64,000 nt of DNA from Firmicutes bacterium UBA6113 (GTDB taxonomy: Bacteria > Bacillota > Clostridia > Tissierellales > Sedimentibacteraceae). The notes below the pieces were generated by a model that ran no database searches, was not told the DNA's origin, and saw only the letters and a program-made list of their open reading frames with translations. Shown here in pieces: positions 60,234 through 64,000 of this stretch. The stretch spans positions 1 through 64,000 of the forward strand of contig DIWF01000004.1 of NCBI GenBank assembly GCA_002422545.1, written 5' to 3'. Position 1 is the stretch's first letter; every line of letters starts with the position of its first letter. Made by a program: the position numbers and the translations under genes.

Positions 60234-62645
60234 ATGAAATCATACAATCCGCAAGACGTAGAGAAAAAATGGCAGGAAATTTGGGAAAAGAACGAAACAT
60301 TCAAAGCACAAGATAATTCTGATAAGAAGAAATTTTATGGTCTGGTAGAATTTCCGTATCCGTCAGGGGTAGGTCTTCATGTAGGCCATATTCGAGCATA
60401 CACATCCCTTGAAGTTATTTCAAGAAAAAGAAGACTGGAAGGTTACAACGTACTGTTCCCCATAGGCTGGGATGCATTCGGACTTCCAACAGAAAACTAT
60501 GCTATGCAGACAGGCAAGCATCCTAGAAAAGTAACAGATGACAACATAAAGGTTTTTACATCTCAATTAAAGGCAGCAGGATACTCCTTTGACTGGTCAA
60601 GAACTGTCGACACAACAGATCCTGAATATTACAAGTGGACACAGTGGATTTTTGTTCAGCTGTTCAAACACGGCCTTGCATTCAAAGACAAAACATATGT
60701 AAACTTCTGCAACAAGTGTAAAGTTGTTCTTGCAAATGAAGAATCACAAAACGGCATTTGCGACAGATGCGGAAGTGAAGTAGTACAGATGGAAAAAGAC
60801 GTATGGTTCCTGAAAATCAGGGAATATGCCGACAAACTGCTTGAAGGGCTTAATGAAGTTGATTTTCTTCCAAGAATCAGACTGGAACAAGAAAACTGGA
60901 TAGGTCGTTCTTATGGTGCTGAAGTTGATTTCAAATTAAAAGATACAGATGACAATTTAAGAGTGTTCACTACAAGACCGGATACATTGTACGGAGTTAC
61001 ATTCATGGTTATTGCTCCTGAGCATCCTTTCCTTGAAAAATATGAATCCAGAATAACAAATTTAGATGAAATACATGATTATCAGGATCAGTCAAAAAAG
61101 AAGACTGAATTTGAAAGAGTTCAGCTTGCCAAGGACAAGACTGGTGTAGAAATAAAAGGACTTAAAGCAATAAATCCTGTATCTGGTGAAGAAGTTCCAG
61201 TATGGGTTGCAGACTATGTTATGATGGGTTACGGAACAGGAGCAATAATGGCAGTACCTGCTCATGACTCTAGAGACTGGGAATTTGCAAAGAAATTTAA
61301 TATTCCGATTATAGAGGTTATAGCCGGAGGAAACGTTCAGGAAGAAGCCTTTACAGATGTTGAAGAAGGCATTATGGTTAATTCAGGCATTTTAAACGGC
61401 CTTCAGGTCAAAGAAGCCATTGCAAAAATGATAGATTATCTTCAGGAAAACAAGCTTGGAGAAAGAAAAACAAATTACAAGATGAAAGACTGGGCATTTA
61501 ACAGACAAAGATACTGGGGAGAGCCTATTCCGATAATCCATTGTCCTCACTGCGGAATGGTTCCTGTTCCTGAAGAAGAGCTTCCTGTAAGGCTTCCGGA
61601 TGTTGAAAATTATCAGCCTACTGACACAGGAGAATCTCCGCTTGCAAACATTGAAGAGTGGGTTAATGTGAAATGTCCTGTTTGCGGCGGCGATGCAAAG
61701 AGAGAAACAGACACTATGCCTCAATGGGCAGGTTCATCGTGGTATTTCTTAAGATATATGGACCCAAGAAATCATGAAGCAATTGCATCAAAGGAAAATT
61801 TTGATTACTGGGGACCTATAGACTGGTACAACGGAGGTATGGAGCATGTTACAAGACACTTAATCTATTCAAGGTTCTGGCACAGATTCCTGTACGATAT
61901 AGGTGCAGTTCCTTTCCCTGAACCATATGCTAAACGAACAGCACAAGGTCTGATACTTGGTTCTGATGGAGAAAAGATGTCAAAATCAAGAGGAAATGTT
62001 GTAAACCCTAATGACATTATCGATGAATTCGGAGCAGACACTTTAAGAACATATATCATGTTCATAGGTGATTATGAAAAATATGCTATATGGAATGATT
62101 CAAGCGTTAAAGGATGCAAGAGATTTTTAGACCGTACATGGAAACTTCAGGATATGATTGTTGAAGGTGAAGGATACTCAGAAAAACACATGACTTTGAT
62201 GCACAAAACAATCAAAAAAGTAAGCGAAGACTATGAAGCAATGAAGTTCAACACTGCAATTGCTGCCATGATGAGCTTTGTAAACGAAGTTTTCAACGAT
62301 GGTTTCGTTACAAGAGATGAGCTTAAGGCATTCGTAACATTGTTAAACCCGGTTGCACCTCATGCAACAGAAGAAATATGGGAGGAACAAATCTTCGGAG
62401 GAATGCTTAACAAGGCAGGGTGGCCTGTTTGGGACGAAGACAAGACAGTTGATGATGTCATAGAGCTTCCTGTTCAGATAAGCGGTAAAGTGAGAGGAAA
62501 AATTACCGTATCAAAGGATGCTGACGTTGAAACTGCAAGAAAGCTCGCAACTGAAGATGAAAACATCAACAAGTATTTGGATGGGAAATCCATTGTAAAA
62601 GAAATTTATGTTGCAGGAAAAATCTACAACATAGTTGTAAAATAA
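60234..62645 (+). CDS. leuS: Leucyl-tRNA synthetase
   Basis: This 803-residue class I synthetase has the HIGH-type motif in FPYPSGVGLHVGHIRAY near residue 42, a CP1 editing domain with GTGAIMAVPAHDSRDWEF near residue 340, zinc-like Cys pairs (CNKCKVVLANE; CPHCG), the KMSKS loop GEKMSKSRGNVVNP near residue 580 and a C-terminal anticodon domain. The length is typical of bacterial LeuRS. ATGGAGGAA precedes the ATG. Regulation is by the T-box leader upstream. Confidence 0.97.
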   Translation: MKSYNPQDVEKKWQEIWEKNETFKAQDNSDKKKFYGLVEFPYPSGVGLHVGHIRAYTSLEVISRKRRLEGYNVLFPIGWDAFGLPTENYAMQTGKHPRKVTDDNIKVFTSQLKAAGYSFDWSRTVDTTDPEYYKWTQWIFVQLFKHGLAFKDKTYVNFCNKCKVVLANEESQNGICDRCGSEVVQMEKDVWFLKIREYADKLLEGLNEVDFLPRIRLEQENWIGRSYGAEVDFKLKDTDDNLRVFTTRPDTLYGVTFMVIAPEHPFLEKYESRITNLDEIHDYQDQSKKKTEFERVQLAKDKTGVEIKGLKAINPVSGEEVPVWVADYVMMGYGTGAIMAVPAHDSRDWEFAKKFNIPIIEVIAGGNVQEEAFTDVEEGIMVNSGILNGLQVKEAIAKMIDYLQENKLGERKTNYKMKDWAFNRQRYWGEPIPIIHCPHCGMVPVPEEELPVRLPDVENYQPTDTGESPLANIEEWVNVKCPVCGGDAKRETDTMPQWAGSSWYFLRYMDPRNHEAIASKENFDYWGPIDWYNGGMEHVTRHLIYSRFWHRFLYDIGAVPFPEPYAKRTAQGLILGSDGEKMSKSRGNVVNPNDIIDEFGADTLRTYIMFIGDYEKYAIWNDSSVKGCKRFLDRTWKLQDMIVEGEGYSEKHMTLMHKTIKKVSEDYEAMKFNTAIAAMMSFVNEVFNDGFVTRDELKAFVTLLNPVAPHATEEIWEEQIFGGMLNKAGWPVWDEDKTVDDVIELPVQISGKVRGKITVSKDADVETARKLATEDENINKYLDGKSIVKEIYVAGKIYNIVVK

Positions 62646-62658
62646 TTAGATTATATTT

Positions 62659-62706
62659 GCGGTGCCATGATTAATTTGGTTAATTTGGCGCCGCTTTCAT
62701 TTTTTA
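62659..62706 (+). terminator. Terminator of leuS
   Basis: GCGGTGCCA/TGGCGCCGC 9-bp stem (one G-U) with a T-rich tail. Confidence 0.75.
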
Positions 62707-62715
62707 AAAAAAGTG

Positions 62716-62744
62716 TTGACAAAGTAATTTTTTTAGTTTAATAT
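62716..62744 (+). promoter_or_regulatory. Promoter of the third T-box transcript
   Basis: A perfect TTGACA is followed after 17 bp by TAATAT. Confidence 0.6.
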
Positions 62745-62759
62745 AACTAAAAATTGAAT

Positions 62760-63042
62760 TATTAAATGCGTTGAAGCAGAGAAAGATATTTTGATCATTC
62801 ACAGAGAGTCGGGCAAGGTGGAAGCCGACAATGAAGAAAATATGCAATATTCACTGCTGAGCATGTCTGTTCAACGGAAATCCAAGTAGACAGATACGTC
62901 TTCCCACGTTACAGGGCTAGAAGTTGACAGACTTTGAAGAGATGATTATTAGTTTAATCATAATTAGGGTGGTACCGCGGATCTTTCGTCCCTATAAACA
63001 CATTTGTACAAATGTGTTTATAGGAATGAAAGATTTTTTTTT
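62760..63042 (+). promoter_or_regulatory. T-box leader upstream of the TrpX-type transporter gene
   Basis: The core AGGGTGGTACCGCGG (about 62967-62981) and the stem I elements AGAGAG and GGTGGAA are present. The terminator has a very long stem CCTATAAACACATTTG/CAAATGTGTTTATAGG. The specifier cannot be fixed by eye: TGG (Trp) is absent from the expected loop (about 62840-62860), where TTC, ATT or ACT are candidates. The leader senses an uncharged tRNA and controls the downstream uptake gene. Confidence 0.88.
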
Positions 63043-63097
63043 ATGACCTAACCCAATTGTTGCGAGCGATAGCGAAGCAAGAATTGATGGTAGGTCA
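63043..63097. repeat. Shared-border hairpin repeat between T-box and gene
   Basis: ATGACCTA at one end pairs with TAGGTCA at the other, around an inner stem AATTGTTGC/GCAAGAATT. The borders TGACCTAACCC and GGTAGGTCA recur in reverse orientation at 57275-57325 with a different inner stem. Confidence 0.65.
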
Positions 63098-63290
63098 AAC
63101 GCAACGAGTTCCCAATTTATGAGACCGGAGGGAGCTGATAAAATTGTGATTGAGACTGCGCATGACCAAGCGACAGCATAAGCAAGTCAATTGCAGGTCC
63201 ATAACATTCCAAAAATAAATTAAAACTTTGCGCAAAGTTGAATTTATAAATTTCTTAAAATCACAAAATTTAAAATCACAGGAGAATATT
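63098..63290. other. Spacer with small hairpins before the transporter gene
   Basis: It holds CAATTTAT/ATAAAATTG (about 63112-63146) and a perfect palindrome AACTTTGCGCAAAGTT (63224-63239). There is no ORF. It separates the T-box terminator from the gene by about 250 bp, far more than at thrS or leuS. Confidence 0.5.
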
Positions 63291-64000
63291 ATGAAAATGA
63301 ATTTATTAAAAAAAGCAGTTGCATTATCTTTATGCGTATCAGTGCTGATGACAGCATGCGCAAAGACTGAATCACCAAATGAAAACAAGTCAGCAGAACA
63401 ACCGGCTGCAGCTGAAACAACAACTCCGGCCGAAAAAACTTATAAAATAGGAATATCACAGCTTCTTGAACACCCATCCCTTGACCAGGCCAGAGAAGGA
63501 TTTGTGGACGAACTTGAAGCTCTTGGAATAAATGCGGAAGTTGACTATGTAAACGCACAGGGAGAAACAAACAATACTTTAATAATAGCTGAAAAATTTG
63601 TAAAGGATGAAGTAGACATGATTTACAGCATTGCGACATTGTCAACACAATCCGCAAAGCAGGCAGCTGAAAAATCAGGAATTCCTGTTGTGTTTTCATC
63701 CGTGACTGACCCTGTATATTCTCAGATAGTAACAGCAAAAGATGAGATTGAAAATGTAACTGGAGTTACTGACAAGGTTGAAGCTTTGGAAATACTGAAA
63801 TCCGCAAAAAACTTGAAAGAAGACGCAGCGGTTATAGGAATCATTTACAATACAGGAGAATCAAATTCAGAGGTGCAGGTTGAAGAAGTCAAATCTGCAG
63901 CATCACAGCTTGGAATGACAGTTGAAACAGTTGGCATCACAACAGCAAATGACATACCTCAGGCAGTTAATACCCTGGCTAAAAAAATAGACATAATGTA
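63291..64000 (+). CDS. TrpX-type ABC transporter substrate-binding lipoprotein (3' end outside the window)
   Basis: The first 236 residues are present. A signal peptide ends in the lipobox VLMTAC (Cys23), followed by a Glu/Thr/Ala-rich linker and a periplasmic-binding fold of the ABC_sub_bind family: KTYKIGISQLLEHPSLDQAREGF is split here as KIGISQLLEHP then LDQAREGF, and VVFSSVTDPVYSQIV follows. Relatives named TrpX belong to T-box-regulated amino-acid uptake systems with a permease and an ATPase, which should follow beyond the edge. AGGAGAATATT precedes the ATG. The amino acid is uncertain because the specifier is unresolved. Confidence 0.88.
   Translation, partial: MKMNLLKKAVALSLCVSVLMTACAKTESPNENKSAEQPAAAETTTPAEKTYKIGISQLLEHPSLDQAREGFVDELEALGINAEVDYVNAQGETNNTLIIAEKFVKDEVDMIYSIATLSTQSAKQAAEKSGIPVVFSSVTDPVYSQIVTAKDEIENVTGVTDKVEALEILKSAKNLKEDAAVIGIIYNTGESNSEVQVEEVKSAASQLGMTVETVGITTANDIPQAVNTLAKKIDIM

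Noticed and set aside
62840..62860. Tryptophan specifier in the third T-box
   Set aside because: The only TGG nearby is in the apical GGTGGAA loop, not in the specifier loop, so a Trp call was not made.
1..64000. CRISPR arrays, insertion sequences or prophage genes
   Set aside because: No regularly spaced direct repeats, transposase motifs, integrases or phage structural genes were found; all repeats are short palindromes or in-frame tandem repeats.

Overview
The window is AT-rich DNA from a spore-forming, strictly anaerobic low-GC Firmicute, most likely of class Clostridia. This rests on sporulation and germination genes (gpr, spoIIP, spoIIAA/AB, spoVACDE, yunB), T-box leaders, a Na+-pumping oxaloacetate decarboxylase, a trimeric [FeFe] hydrogenase and a tungsten aldehyde oxidoreductase-type cluster. 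The exact genus cannot be read from the sequence; a Sedimentibacter-like organism is only a guess. No phage, insertion sequence, integrase or CRISPR array was seen, so this is core chromosome with small palindromic repeats and a few accessory genes.

Layout. 1-850: the 3' end of a tRNA, a terminator and a cytidine deaminase. 848-4409: oxaloacetate decarboxylase operon (minus strand) with a consensus promoter and a long leader. 4.7-15.5 kb: a DEDDh exonuclease divergent from the conserved block comEC-holA-rpsT-gpr-spoIIP-lepA, then a lemA/TPM pair. 15.5-19.7 kb: NuoE-like, NuoF-like and HydA subunits of a probable electron-bifurcating hydrogenase. 19.7-23.5 kb: a PadR repressor gene under a 19-bp-arm palindrome, an acidic unknown protein, a metallo-beta-lactamase-fold protein and a DEAD-box helicase. 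23.5-30.6 kb: T-box/thrS, an acyltransferase, uridine phosphorylase, a ClC channel and a MATE exporter. 30.8-36.8 kb: a UBA-like DUF4342 protein, a two-component system, spoIIAA-spoIIAB without sigF, and a short peptide gene followed by spoVAC-AD-AE. 36.9-43.8 kb: class A penicillin-binding protein, yunB, hflX, an IMPACT-family protein and yebC. 43.8-47.2 kb: three lineage-specific proteins, one with a sigma-K-type promoter, probably of the spore surface. 47.3-52.5 kb: a PflX-like radical SAM protein, ftsZ, a DUF6323/DUF6179-like pair, an SRPBCC protein and a Cys-rich small ORF. 52.6-57.1 kb: an operon with a Tat/lipobox ferredoxin, an AOR-family oxidoreductase, an internally duplicated protein, FdhD and TatA. 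57.1-64 kb: a repeat-rich segment, mntP with a yybP-ykoY Mn riboswitch, an Mrp ATPase plus DUF134, T-box/leuS, and a third T-box leading to a TrpX-type lipoprotein cut by the window edge.

The genes describe a fermentative anaerobe that conserves energy through Na+-coupled decarboxylation and flavin/ferredoxin chemistry. It controls amino-acid charging and uptake by tRNA-sensing leaders and makes endospores. The points most worth a second look are the AOR/Tat-ferredoxin/FdhD/TatA operon, the absence of sigF between spoIIAB and spoVA, the DUF6323/DUF6179-like pair, the palindromic PadR autoregulation site, and a family of shared-border hairpin repeats, one copy of which lies between a T-box leader and its gene.
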